From positions 155,270,199-155,334,198 of the forward strand of contig OX235279.1 in assembly GCA_944472155.2 (NCBI GenBank): DNA of 64,000 bases. The letters are read 5' to 3'. The stretch is from Trichobilharzia szidati (lineage: Eukaryota > Platyhelminthes > Trematoda > Strigeidida > Schistosomatidae). Positions within the stretch are counted from its first letter, which is position 1; every line of letters starts with the position of its first letter. A model generated the notes under the pieces. The model made no database searches, was not told the DNA's origin, and was given only the letters and a program-made list of their open reading frames with translations. A program made the translations under genes and the position numbers. Below, one piece after another: positions 12,291 to 23,666 of the stretch.

Positions 12291-12883
12291 ATTGCAAGTT
12301 CAATAGAAGAACAAACTTCTTTTGCATACACAGTAAAGGATTTAACATGTGGATTGCCATAGCTTCTAAAAGCCTCTGAAAAATTGGATCGATCCCAGAT
12401 GCCATGCAAAATAGCAAACCAAATTCAGAATCATCAACGGAAAGAGTACGAATCAAAATTCTTCAAATCACACAGAAGTGACAGCAGTCCATGTGTTAAG
12501 TCATGAACTCTACACACACCTGATTTATCTTAACACTCAATTTTCGTTGATCCTAATTTCCCAACTTCACTGATTTCCTTCCTTACGCACTACTACATTT
12601 CTGCTCCTTATGCGACAGTAATAGAAAACTACGACCCTTTTGGAATTTTAGTTGACCTCCACTCCATACATGACTCAATTTATTCGTCTAATTTTATTTT
12701 AGTTTCCACGTGCTATTACTGCTTTCTGGTATTAGGTAATTGCTATGTACTAAACCTTACAATTCTAATGGCACACTTGTCCAAACATTCTTTTTGTTGC
12801 TATGACAATGTACTATGTGACTGGAAAATGATATCGCTGGAAAGACTAGCTCTTCGCTCAACGCCACTTTTATGTAATTTAGT

Positions 12884-12887
<4 letters not shown>

Positions 12888-12924
<37 letters not shown>
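12888..12924. repeat. (TA)n microsatellite
   Basis: About 18 TA units within PRRC2 intron 6. Confidence 0.95.
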
Positions 12925-12926
<2 letters not shown>

Positions 12927-12994
12927 CCCCATTACAAATTCAAACACAAGGAGCATGTAAACTGTTTGAAGTTTGATCATGGTTGGATGTCACT

Positions 12995-13170
12995 TAGAGA
13001 GTAGCGGACAACTATTTCGTCCTACTATTTTAGAACTGACTTTTCACCAGAAATATAGATCCCTGACCCAACCACGGTGGGTCGAACTAATCACTAGGGC
13101 CTTCAGATTACGACACAACCTTAATCCCACGGTCGACCTACAGATCCTACTGTTAATTCACGATGTTTGT
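12995..13170 (-). repeat. SINE fragment with hammerhead relic
   Basis: The minus strand has AAAATAGTAGGACGAAATAG then TTGTCCGCTAC. The GGACGAAA box and following helix sequence match the relics at 7161 and 8811. The first core box is absent. Confidence 0.4.
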
Positions 13171-13232
13171 TTTAGTGACAAACAGAACTTTTGAAGTGAA
13201 ACACGTGGTAGGTCACTCTACCAACAACTTAC

Positions 13233-13821
13233 CTTGAGCTAGTAAAATGACTACTCGTCGTTCCAACACGTCCACGTCGACCACGTCTACTACTATAGGT
13301 GTTGTAGCTTCTGCTCTTATCTTTGCTACTATCTGCATTTTGACTACTACTAGGATGTGAAGAATGCTTGCTTGAACGAACATCGACTTTCTTCTTCCCG
13401 GCATTAGAACCAGCACCTTCCTCTTTGTCATCTTCAGTTGCCTCGCCTTCTTGGACATCACTTAGAACACCACATTCATCACTTTCATCATTTTCATCAC
13501 TTGTAGTGGAGACAAACGGTGAGTTATTTACGTCCACATCCACATTCACTGCGCCAGTATGCATCCAACAATTATCTTTAAGTGGAGTATTCCGTTGTTT
13601 CCGACTCTCCGCCTTGTGATGATCATCACCACTAATGAACCGAGCATTAGATCGACTGCTTGTCGCATAAGTATCTAAAGCTGTATCATCAACACTGCGA
13701 GATTTTGAATTCCATGGTTTTATTGATTTCAATGGACCACCTTGTGAACGATAAGAACCACCATAGTCGTCTTCTTCCAAAGGATATTTTGGATTACTTG
13801 TATCACGAAGGTTCATAGATT
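13233..13821 (-). CDS. PRRC2: PRRC2 exon 6 (acidic stretch and RGRRGR box)
   Basis: About residues 914-1109. Acceptor TTTGTCTTAG, donor GTAAGT; two bases remain for the next codon. It holds YPLEEDDYGGSYRSQGG, an acidic run around DENDESDECG and EGEATEDDKEEG, a lysine patch, and a Ser-rich tail ending in SSRRGRRGRVG. Vertebrate PRRC2A has an RGRGRGE/RGRGFRG region at a comparable place. The ATG at 13816 is internal, not a start. Confidence 0.88.
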
Positions 13822-14079
13822 CTAAGACAAATAAAATATGTCAAGAATACGAACATTTTAGGTTATATATGTAATATATGCACTTAATACTAATATCCTA
13901 AAGAAAACGAATCATTACATAAGCAAACCATTTTTAAACTCCAATAATTTTTATTACTATTCCCTTAAATTTCGAGGGGTATACATATTCAAACCGACAC
14001 ATCGCCACTTCACTCTGTCCCCCGCAGTCTACTTTTACTGACTCCATCACTGCTGATAAGCCTTTATTTCTTTTTAAGA

Positions 14080-14960
14080 TTGAGATCGTCCATGTCATCC
14101 CTGAACCAGAGTCCAGGTCGTGCTACCTACTCCACTCAAGGCCGTGGCCGGAGAATATCACTGAATGGTCTCCTCAGTGAATATCCAATTTATCTTCACT
14201 CATTTCTGTATATTTGTTGGACAATGGAGCTTTTGGTTGGTTGGTCGCCTGCCACAATTCCCTCTTATTCACCTTTTGAAGTTAGCCATTTGATCTTCAA
14301 TATAGAACCATTGAAAACAGCTGTTGATGAAACTCTGTAGCCTACTGGGAATGCTTTTTATGACACCCACGGCAGTTCTGTGAATCATACAGAGGCTTTC
14401 ACAGTCGATATTAATGTTGGAAACACGAATCTTTTTCTCTACGCCGAGTGTAGTAGATTTCCACAATGATTTCAGATTAGTGAAGTTCTGTCCTGCCTTT
14501 GCGATTCAGTATCTGACATCCTTACCTGTAACGCCCGTAGTTGAAACGATGCTGTCTATGTAAGCGGAAAAGGTAACTTCCTTCAAATTCCTCCTGCCGA
14601 AAGTGACTGATACTTTTTGTTTTTGGTCAGCTGGTTATCCTAACTTCTATCGTCTCTGTGTTCACCTGAATGAAATCCTGCCTTCGCTGCTTCCACTGCC
14701 AACTTGTCAGTCTCCACCTGTAGATCTTTGAGCTTGTTTGACACCAAGCACAAATCACCAGGGAAGGGGAAATCCTGCAGTGTTCTCACCAGTTCAACGT
14801 CCACCTGTCTCCTTGATCCGCTGCACGATCTGGTTCACCGCAATCCAGGATACTGTCGATGGTAGTAAATAATTTTTCGTTGTGTGCGGCCGTGAAAGAG
14901 CTTATGGAGAGTTCTCAACAAAACAGACAATAAATGGATGCCTGTCACAGACGCCTCGTG
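14080..14960 (-). pseudogene. Strongly decayed RTE-type LINE fragment in PRRC2 intron 5
   Basis: Minus-strand translation shows scattered RTE signals: NKLKDLQVETDKLAVEAAKA after the lost YADD box, then IAKAGQNFTNLKSLWKSTTL and KKIRVSNINI. The better copy at 54657-55106 has RQAFTTLRSVWRSTALNI at the matching place. Many stops and frame changes. It lies in the same direction as PRRC2, unlike most insertions in this gene. Confidence 0.6.
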
Positions 14961-15469
14961 TCACCATTCGTATTCAACGATATCATAGGTGCATCGATAT
15001 GAATACGATTTAGGTTGACTACGACATCTTAGGGATTACACTTGTCACCAAAGATCTAGTGTATGCCAGTGATAAAATTATCTTAGGCGTAGATGCTGGG
15101 GAATTCAGTTTTACCGATACCCTTGGAGGAACCATGAGAATGCTTTGCATGCCACTGACCCCCAATTAAATAAAAAATATTTGACAGAACTGGCTTGTAC
15201 CAATCTGCGTTGACTAATCCATTTATTTCGGAAATACAAGTCCTAGTTAGTGACGAAATCTCAAAACTCACACAAAAGTTCCCTTTGGCAGTTACGGGAC
15301 TGTATAGGTGTGACAACTAGCCACCAAACAAGGAAAATGTGGGCTGTGCAACAAATTACTGCGTCCACCTCTATAATGTTAAAGCATAGTCGTTGGTGGT
15401 GAAAAAGGCTACAAGGCGAGAGGTTTTTCTGACCACCGACGTTTAGTCCACTATGTTAGGTGGTTAAGT

Positions 15470-15750
15470 ATAGTCATTCACAATGAGGCTAGGTATCGTG
15501 TTCAATAAACAGAGAATGTCAATCGGTTTGATTTTGAAGCTTCATTAACCCATATGGTTGGGACACACGTGGCACATGCAGATTCAGGTTAGTATAGGAT
15601 TCAGTCGGAGTGACCCGACTAAAACATGAAATTACCGACTCTCGGTCTGAGCAGTTAATGACTATGTTCATGGTCTGGACAAAGTACTAAGGATGCTGAG
15701 AATCATTGGCTGGAACAAGTTGATGATAATGAAAACTCCTAGTGTTCAAA
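15470..15750 (+). repeat. Diverged RTE-type LINE tail
   Basis: DNA pattern follows 3575-3870: GGCTAGGTATCGTGTTC, CATATGGTTGGGACACACGT, TCATTGGCTGGAACAAG. No frame is kept. Nothing identified between 14961 and 15469. Confidence 0.4.
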
Positions 15751-16419
15751 ATAAAACTCACACAACAATTGTGTGAGTACTCTGATATGATTATGAGCAA
15801 TAAATTGTGCTCGAAAAGTCATCAGTAAAAAAGTACTGTATAACACTGTGAGACTTTATCAAAATAAATTTTACACACAATGGAACTATACTCAACCACA
15901 GTCTACAAGTTCTACTCATATATTCTCTTCATCAGGTTCTTGAGTTATACATAACATTAGTAATTAAGGAATTATTGTTATTAACATGTTTTTAAACAAT
16001 ATCAAATCAACAATAGCGGTAGATTACAGTTCAAAACGATTTTTGATAATATGTATTGACAATATTAAACTGAATATCAGACAAATTAAGAGAAAAAAAC
16101 ACAGAATTGATGAGTTGAACGGTTCCATAGCAGATCACGGTATCAATAATGACTGGACTTTTGAACGCACAGCTTCGGTCGTTTAGAACCGACTGCTATT
16201 ACCTCTGTTGTTCATAGTGCTTGGTATTTGCTGACCTTTGAAAATGTATTCGAAATTCGATAAGAACTCAATTTGTTGGTGGTCAACAATATCTATCAGT
16301 GTGGTTAAATAAAGGTGTAGTTGAAACTATCAACACATCTATATTAGAATACTTAGTCTATACAGGGCACTGAAGAGTTTTTTCTATCACCTATTGCATA
16401 CCGAATAAATTGTCAGATG

Positions 16420-16830
16420 CCTCTGAACACTCACTGACTGACCACATTTCAACACAGAACCTTGCACAGGAGTGTATCAGTTCGAGTTGCCATACTTCAT
16501 GTATCACAAAGATGGAAAAGTATAAATGAGATTCAAAATAATAATAATAATAATAACAATAATAATAATAGTAATAAGCGGAAATGTGAGGGAGAAAGAA
16601 CACTAACATTGAAAACATGACCTCCTAACAAATTTATATATCAAGTAGTGAATGCATCTCCGTTTTTCGAGTTTTATCAACACTCTACAGCCATAAATTC
16701 TTAACACTCCGAGGTCCTTAACCAGGCAGTCTACAATTCCACACCGACTGTCAAAGATTTCATGGATTGATGCTAGATTTTGCTTTGACCACCCCGTTAA
16801 ATTTTTTCCAGCCTAATCCCATGTCAGCAA
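16420..16830 (+). repeat. Family A dispersed repeat, copy 3, with AAT microsatellite
   Basis: Contains AACACAGAACCTTGCACAGG, CTTCATGTATCACAAAG and CTGTCAAAGATTTCATGGAT. An (AAT)n tract with interruptions sits at 16537-16577. Confidence 0.55.
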
Positions 16831-17107
16831 ACATTACTCGTCGAGAAAGGCGGTGGTTCTACATCCGATTATAGTGCTGTCCAATCACGATACGCCTCGC
16901 CTTACACGTCTTCCCAATGTCTTATCAGTGAAGCTCTCATGAACCAAATGTTAATACGCATGTAGAACCTTTTACAGGGAACTGCCTCCATGACTCATCC
17001 TAACAGTCATCAATGCATAATAATAATATTATCGAATACATGGATTTTAATACTGTATAAGCATACTCCAGACAATCAAAAAATCAATAAAAAAGAGTAT
17101 TACTTAC

Positions 17108-18556
17108 TAAATTCAAGAGTTGCTGAATCTAATAAGTGATTTTTACTAGAAGTTCCACGACTTCGAGTATTCCCTCCACGCTGGGGCTTATTATATGAAG
17201 TCATACTTTTACCACGTCCACCACCACGGTAGCCGCGACTTCCTGACTCCAGTAGATTATCCTCTTTATCCCATATATGAGCTAAATGTTGAGACGATGC
17301 ACACGATACTTTGATATCCATTAAACCTGGCACACGCGAAGTTCCTTGATTCGGAGAATCGCTACTGCTAGCAGCAGCAGCTGTGGTAGCTACAACAGCC
17401 GGAGGAGCATCTGACCTACTACTGGATAACTGTGAGGTTTTATGAGCCCGATGAGTTTTATCACTCGCCCTACCATCAAATTCACCCATATTCTGTGATG
17501 ATGCGGAGGCGGAATCATCAGGATGCTTATTAAGCACTTGAGTAGTAGTATTAATAGTATTAGTAGTATTAACAGTAGCAGTGGGCGACTGGTCTTGTTG
17601 TTGTTGCAGACTTGAAGTAGTCGACGACAGAGTGTTCATTTCGGAAGTAACCGGTGCTGATGGTGGTGGTCCCTGAGACCGATTTAATTGAGGCTGGTTC
17701 TTTAAAATCTCAAGAAAACGTTCAACAAAAAAGTCGGGATTGACAAACATATTTTGAGAGTGCTGCTGCTGCTGCTGAGAAGACGACTTATGCACTTGAG
17801 AACCGCCACCTGCAGCAGATATACCCAAAGCATTTTGTAACAATTGTGCCATATGTGGATGCTGAGAGAGTAATCGCATGACAGCTGCTGTTGACATCGA
17901 ATTGGCACCTAGTGCCGCAAATGGAATTTGCTGCCATGCTCCACTAGCGGTATTCGAACTCACTGGTACTCCTTGTGGTGTATGAGGGATTCCCGTAGGA
18001 ACACTCATAGACATTTCAACATTTCTTCCTGGGATACCACCGCTGCTACTGTTATCTGAACCGCCTGTTGTATATGCCATGGCTGCAGCTGTAGCGGCTG
18101 CAATTGCGGTAGTAATGTCAAGAGACCCTGATGTAGGGAAAGCTGGTGGAAGTAGATTGTGTGGAGGAACACTGAGCATAGGGTTAACTGACGATGAATG
18201 ATCACTAGGCGGAAACATGTAGTTAGGACCAGGTTGACATGCCATTGTACTGAAAGGTGCAGGAACAGAGGCGATTGTTCTATTCTCTGACATGCTAGAC
18301 AACAGGCCTAAAGCAGACTTTGGTAAATTAGTGTCACCACTATCAGCTGAACAACTTTCAGATAGTCGCTGGCGGGCTCTAGCTTGCTGAGCTCTCTCCA
18401 CAGCATTTCTGAATTCTTGTGTTCTCGCCTGTCGTTGGGCTTGTTGCAGTTCACTATCCACATCAGCTGTAGATCTTACAGTATCTGAAAGGTTGGCTAT
18501 TGGTGTTGCTGATGCTGCTAAACGATTTTGGAGTTGATGTGTGGAATAGAATGAAT
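17108..18556 (-). CDS. PRRC2: PRRC2 exon 5 (largest exon; charged helix and RG-rich tail)
   Basis: About residues 431-913. Near the start is a charged helical stretch, ELQQAQRQARTQEFRNAVER, then AQQARARQRLSES. It aligns in position with the VERARRRREEEERR helix of vertebrate PRRC2A. The long middle is Ser/Thr/Gln/Met-rich with an AAIAAATAAAMA run and several polyglutamine stretches. Near the end is an RG box, SRGYRGGGRGKS with QRGGNTRSRGTSS, of the type that binds RNA or is arginine-methylated. The acceptor CTCTTCCGTTAG at 18557 has a good pyrimidine tract; a second in-frame AG would start the exon at 18517. Donor GTAAGTAA. Confidence 0.92.
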
Positions 18557-19799
18557 CTAACGGAAGAGAAAATCATAGGAAAGAATTTGATGAATGTATC
18601 GTCAATCATTGTCAAAAGTTATATATATTTTTGCCATTTCACATTCTGTTCAAATAATGATTCTGAAGATTTTAGTGTCGAGATGCACAATTTTCGGAGT
18701 CAGCCTTTCCCAAAACGTCGCAACTCCTCGGAGTGGAGTGGTTTAACTGGCTTAAAGTTCATCTGTGGGAAATACCGAACTTTTGTCACAATTATTTATT
18801 TGCCACCAGTGAGACTTTGCCCAGAGACCTCCAATTATGGCATAAACGATTTACACTATGACGGCAACTGCTTTCAATCTAACCGCGATTCAAACGATGT
18901 CTATGGGATGGTGTTAGTTCCAGCCAGTGTAGCCCACGAGTTTATTCTGATATGCAGAGCCTAATCACCATCAACCCTGCCTGCTTGTACTACGCTACGA
19001 GCCAGTTTGAGAGTTCGCCTACAACTGAACATTCTACTTCTTTAGTGTGAAATACTTCAATCTACTGTATTTGAAATTAGTGGTTGATTTCTATGACATA
19101 GGTGATGTCGAGTTCCATAATACTGTAGGTGAAAAAGACGGCTTTTTTCATTAACAGACACACAGCGATAATTCAAAACGACCATCTTGTATTCATCGCC
19201 AAACAACTCTTTCTTCATCAGCAGTTAAATCTTTTAGCTTCATATTTGTTGACAACATCAATTTACAAAAAGAGAACCTCTGAAAACTCACAGCGGTTTT
19301 TAAACAAAGCAGGCACTTAAGTGGCTGACCTTCAATTAACCACAAACTCAATTAGGGACAAATTATATCGGATAAAGGATAGATCCAGTGGATCTCACAA
19401 CTCAGCTTATCTCATACTCCTGGGCAGTTAGTACAGAACGAAAGCAGCGGAATCTACGCTAGCAGAACATACACTACAATAAGAAATCTAGAAAACAGCT
19501 CGACTATGGCGCTACATACACTTAACCACACATACAGTAGGATGGGACAAGATGACAGTCCTAGAATTTGTTATAAGAGGGTGGATGGAGAGAATAATAA
19601 TTCAAATGAGAATATGTGCAATGAGTTGACGATTCAACACAGCTGTCTACCTCGACATCTGGAAAATTCTACTGTAATTCCCACGATAAAGAGGTAAAGA
19701 GCTATAAAGCACATTGAAATTCACAATTTGCACGATTCGAAGTGATTATTTTGTCATAGTTTCCTTTGGAAATCGACATTATTCGTTTTCGACTGATTT
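18557..19799 (-). other. Right part of PRRC2 intron 4, nothing identified
   Basis: No exon, RNA gene or recognisable repeat. The plus-strand frame at 18500-18964 partly overlaps exon 5 on the opposite strand and is not credible. Confidence 0.5.
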
Positions 19800-20070
19800 G
19801 GCTCTCTGGGCTGAGTCAAACACGGTACACAGCTGATGGGCTCGGCACCAAATGAGCAAGACGGCCGTTTGATGTTTACACCAGTACGATTTGTTTATGA
19901 GGTGAACATCCAGTCACTAAGACACCATCCCATCCAATGGTTGGCCCATCAATTCTAGAATCTGTTAATTCGAGACATACACCGTCACTACCGCATACAA
20001 TGTCACTGGCGAGTAACTGTCTTCACACTCGATGACTGATTTGGTATATGCCACTCATCGCAACTTCGCA
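19800..20070 (+). repeat. Repeat sharing a module with the SINE at 8795
   Basis: CGTCACTACCGCATACAATG with GGCGAGTAACTGTCTTCACA at 19984-20027 matches the block at about 8966-9020. A weak hammerhead-like CTGATGGG...CCAAATGAGC lies at 19830. Confidence 0.4.
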
Positions 20071-20206
20071 AATAACCGCCAAGCACGACATCCAAGTAAC
20101 GTGTGTTTTCCAATCAATACTCGCACGAAACATAACATATGAGCTAACAACAAGATACAGTTGTGTCGTATTCAGTTTAATAATAACGAAAAGAAACAAA
20201 ACCTAC

Positions 20207-20858
20207 CCATAACACCAGTAGATGAAGCACTGTTAATAAACTGTGCATTAGGCAGAGAACGATTGATTTCGCTAGGCATTCCACTATATGGAGCATTCAT
20301 CATTGAGGGCACGTTACTGTAAAGAGGATTCTGCGTTGTTGGAGGTGGCCTTGTAAAACAACTCCCTGAAGAGTTAACGCCGTAGGAGATATCTGCAACC
20401 GACCAGGCAGTATTGGATGTCATCAAACTTGGGTTTTCCATGAACATCTTTTGAGGCGCAGACAATGCATGAGATGGGACGCTGCTACCTGAAAGACTGG
20501 TTAGTGGATTAACAAAGGGTTTTACAGCTCCATGTCCGGTTGGGTGTATGTTACTGCTTTTGATACTGGCAGAAGCCACAGGAGGAGAAACGGGAAACTG
20601 TGAAGGTTGTTCCGACGATGAGATATGTTGAAGTGATGTTGCAGTAGTTGACTTGTGATTGGCTTTCGTCGCATCATCACAGTCTTCACCATCGCTGAAT
20701 ACGATGCGTTCATCAAAATCCAGTTGATCTTGACTAATTGCTACCCAACCACTGGGTTCACCAACGATTTCACGGGCACCACTACCAACAACTGGCTTGA
20801 TTGCATTTTCAGATTTTGTAGGAGTAGTCGTTGGAGTACTAGCAGGGGTGGTAACAAC
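20207..20858 (-). CDS. PRRC2: PRRC2 exon 4 (acidic DFDERIVFSDGED motif)
   Basis: About residues 214-430. Acceptor TTTCAG, donor GTAGGT. It begins VVTTPASTPTTTP and contains GWVAISQDQLDFDERIVFSD followed by GEDCDD. Vertebrate PRRC2 has an equivalent Trp plus DYTEKLKFSDEED motif. The rest is Ser/Pro/Asn-rich low-complexity sequence, with FVNPLTSLSGSS and a Met/Pro-rich stretch near the end. The exon is open from acceptor to donor. Reading on past the donor hits a stop within about a dozen codons, which supports the splice site. Confidence 0.9.
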
Positions 20859-20889
20859 CTGAAAGGTCGAAAAAATACGAGCACTTTAA

Positions 20890-21180
20890 ACCTTTTCGGA
20901 GTATAAAACTGGCTGAGTTGCCACACTCCACACAGCTCACATAGGTAGAGACAAGAAATCCAAAAGGTATACAGTGAACAGAAATGTGCGGGAGGAGCAA
21001 AAAAGGAGGATTTGGTGGGTCGGTAAGAGTACACAAAGACGGAATGCATCTGCGCTGCTGACATCGATTTTGAACAATATCATCAATAGTCGCCAACCAC
21101 TGGTTCTTAGCATCCCAATTATCAATGACTCCAGAGAGTTATGCCAAATGCTGGCTTGATCGCCCTTAACTCCTTTCCAA
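20890..21180 (+). repeat. Family A dispersed repeat, copy 4
   Basis: Contains CACATAGGTAGAGACAAGAA, AGAAATGTGCGGGAGGAGCA and CCACTGGTTCTTAGCATCCC, in family A order, in PRRC2 intron 3. Confidence 0.45.
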
Positions 21181-21609
21181 TCTAATTCGATGCCATATAA
21201 CACTATTCGTCATGTACAACGTAACCTGCCTCACCCTCCCTTACCTAAGTTTTACACCAACCCTCAATACTGCTCGGAGTATGACGTACTCCATTATAAT
21301 GAAGCATTTGGTTGCCACATTTGTAGATCTCCGAAGTTATGACAATTCTATTAAATGTCAGAGTCAATTAGGTACTCTGTTAAGTAGTCTTTATGATGAA
21401 ATGGAAACTTGCATAATCATACTCACTGAAACTCCTTCGTACTTTCTTCACATAAATTTGCTCAAATCCATTGATGTCAGGGAGATAAGTAGGTCTACCG
21501 CTGAACCACAGAAGGGCTCACTGCGACTATAAGGAAATCTTGCTAGATGTAAGTAAACTGAAATTCACGCTAATACATTGAAATAAAGAGTAAAGTATGA
21601 GCTATGGAA

Positions 21610-21875
21610 AATACCACCTGTGACTCCTGTTTTTTCATTGCTTTGTGTTCTGAGTGGAACGTAGGGTTTCAAGCGTTTAAGCTTTGAAGTTTCAGTAGTG
21701 CTTGTGCTGTTTTTACGTGGTGGTGTTGCCAGTCTCACGCCCAATCTTACCTCTTATCCAGGCTAACAGCCGGTCAGGCAAGGTCAGGAAGTGCGTCGAC
21801 CGAGAATCGAAACACGACCTCGTGCGTAGCTATCGAGAATTCCTATCCGTGAACCACCAGCGCCCTATGACTCTT
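21610..21875 (-). repeat. tRNA-headed SINE whose body matches the RTE 5' region
   Basis: On the minus strand a decayed tRNA-like head (GCTGGTGGTTCACGGATAGG, then TTTCGATTCTCGG) is followed by TGGGCGTGAGACTGGCAACA and, after a gap, CACTACTGAAACTTCA. The body follows the DNA just before the endonuclease start of the RTE element at 56880-56945. A better preserved relative is at 53330-53515. Confidence 0.5.
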
Positions 21876-22030
21876 ATGCAAGCCTTCATTTTAAGATAAG
21901 AACAATCAATTAAATCCAAAGTGTATTGCACATATTACTGCTCTGAACATTTTGATACTGAAGTACTATGGGCAGTAACGACTTTACGTGTGAACAGAAT
22001 CAACACTTACAACTTTGAAAACTGACTTAC

Positions 22031-22212
22031 TGGAGTTGGTCTTTGGAAAAATGGTTTGTTGGCTGCCAAGCCTCCGCCACCACCAGAGCTAGGCTTATCA
22101 TTTTGAAGCTTGGACATATGATTCGGCACTTTACTTTTCAATGATCCATCCTGGATTGCTTGAAGACCTTCAGTCGTCTTCAATGAACCATTTACGCCAA
22201 CAGATGTATCTG
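22031..22212 (-). CDS. PRRC2: PRRC2 exon 3
   Basis: About residues 153-213. The middle reads IQDGSLKSKVPNHMSKLQ, followed by a five-glycine run and LAANKPFFQRPTP. The donor is GTAAGTCAG. The acceptor is a tandem TAGCAG, so the exon may begin at 22212 or 22209; both keep the frame and differ by one residue. There is no recognisable domain. The place of the exon is fixed by phase and by lying between the conserved exons 2 and 4. It corresponds to the spacer between the BAT2 N-terminal block and the acidic motif. Confidence 0.88.
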
Positions 22213-22274
22213 CTACACACAGAAGAATACATGATTACTATTAGCTTCCATACCATGTGTCAAAAAAAATTGGT

Positions 22275-22960
22275 AACTGACTGATTCTTTAACACAGAAC
22301 TTCGCACAGAAGTGCAGCAGTTTATTGTCACACTCTTCATGTAGCACACAAAAGTAAAGAAAATAGGGAAAGAACTCTATTAAGCAGAAACGTACGTAAG
22401 GGAGAATAGTAACATGGATACGGAAGACCGCGAAGTGTCAAATGCACCCAAGTCATCGTCAACGACTACGAGTTACATTTGCAACATTTTCCAACCATTA
22501 GTACTTAGCAACCCGAGAACTTCTACGATACACGCAATGTACAACTGCGTGTCTGGTTCAAACCGACTGTCAAAGACTTGATGGATTGGTTACTAGGCTG
22601 TGTTTTAACCGCTGACTCCTCTTTAACCTGACTCATTTTGGAGGAGGGCGATGGTGCATTAGGCGCAGTGTCCCAGGCAACTCGACCGATGCAACTGTAC
22701 GACTTTATCGACCGTTTTACCCTGCTTACCTAACACTACGCTTAACCTCAGTTTCGCTTGCCATATTATACCACATATGACAAAAGAACGCAAACAGTGC
22801 AGTACACACTACGCTGATCAATATCGGTATATCAGGTCTACGCCAGAGACGACGTAATTTGTTGGCAAATACCACATGAACTTTTTATGAGTGCTCAGAT
22901 TTCTTTAGCAATCACAGTCCGTACGGGTTGATACAATCAACTTCCCAAATAAGTAGGGGC
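22275..22960 (+). repeat. Family A dispersed repeat, longest copy
   Basis: Holds the whole known run of family words: CTTCGCACAGAAGTGCAGCA, CTTCATGTAGCACACAAAAG, CCAACCATTAGTACTTAGCA, CTGTCAAAGACTTGATGGAT and TTGTTGGCAAATACCACATG. Suggests a unit near 0.7 kb. No coding capacity. Intron 2 of PRRC2. Confidence 0.55.
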
Positions 22961-23312
22961 ATTTTGTTTAGCGATTGAATGTTGTGTAACTAAAGTTGTT
23001 TCACAGCTCTGCTAAAAGGTCAAGTGTTCAGTTGCTATGCAGATAACAGATAAGTTGGAATTACTAAAGAAAAACACCGATGTGGGGAAAACCAGACAGG
23101 ATAATAGGTTTTCTTGGAGGACTAAGATTTTGAGACTTACTGCACCTCGATTTTGTTTAGTTGCTTAGGGTGAGTGGCTAGGTACATAGGGCTAGCTGCT
23201 GTCGTTTAACTTCGCCACAAATATCTCGACATGAAGGCATCAAATGTAGTTGCGTCAATAATAACCTACAACACTTCTTCACAAAGGAAGTTCCAAGAAA
23301 TGCAGTACTTAC

Positions 23313-23666
23313 CGTTCGTAGTTATTGTATTCGTCACTCCGGGATCTGAGACACCGTGACCAATTTTGGCATAAGCCGAGTCAAGAGAAAGACCAACTGT
23401 TTCACTGTATAATGCGCCATTCACGGTGGATAAGCTTGGTACAGTCGGACGGCTGTCAGACTCTGTAGATGATAGAGCCGCTGGTTGTTCAGAGTTAGAT
23501 GTTGATGTGGATGGTGCTCCCCACCCACCCCCACCCGGGGGAACAAGAGAGACTCGACTGTCCAAACCACCTGTTTCAGCTTTGATACTAGGGACCCAAG
23601 CCGGTGGCGGCAGTCGACGAGTTCCTTGCAGCTTTCCGACAACTTGCATTCCATATTGTCGCACAG
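23313..23666 (-). CDS. PRRC2: PRRC2 exon 2 (conserved BAT2 N-terminal domain)
   Basis: Covers about residues 35-152 and holds the family hallmark: YGMQVVGKLQGTRRLPPPAW, then VPSIKAE and VSLVPPGGGGWGAP. Vertebrate PRRC2A has GLQSLGKV, RRMPPPANLPSLKAE and VSLVPKDGTGWA at the same place. The acceptor is TTATTAAG at 23670-23667 and the donor is GTAAGT at 23312. After the conserved block the sequence becomes Ser/Thr-rich, typical of the disordered linker. It begins in phase 2 and ends in phase 1, both matching the neighbours. Confidence 0.92.

Noticed and set aside
18500..18964. Plus-strand frame of 154 codons in PRRC2 intron 4
   Set aside because: Overlaps exon 5 on the opposite strand, no motif, composition like intron.
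19825..19870. An active plus-strand hammerhead (CTGATGGG...CCAAATGAGC)
   Set aside because: The GAAA box is not present where required and stem II does not close; kept only as a possible relic.
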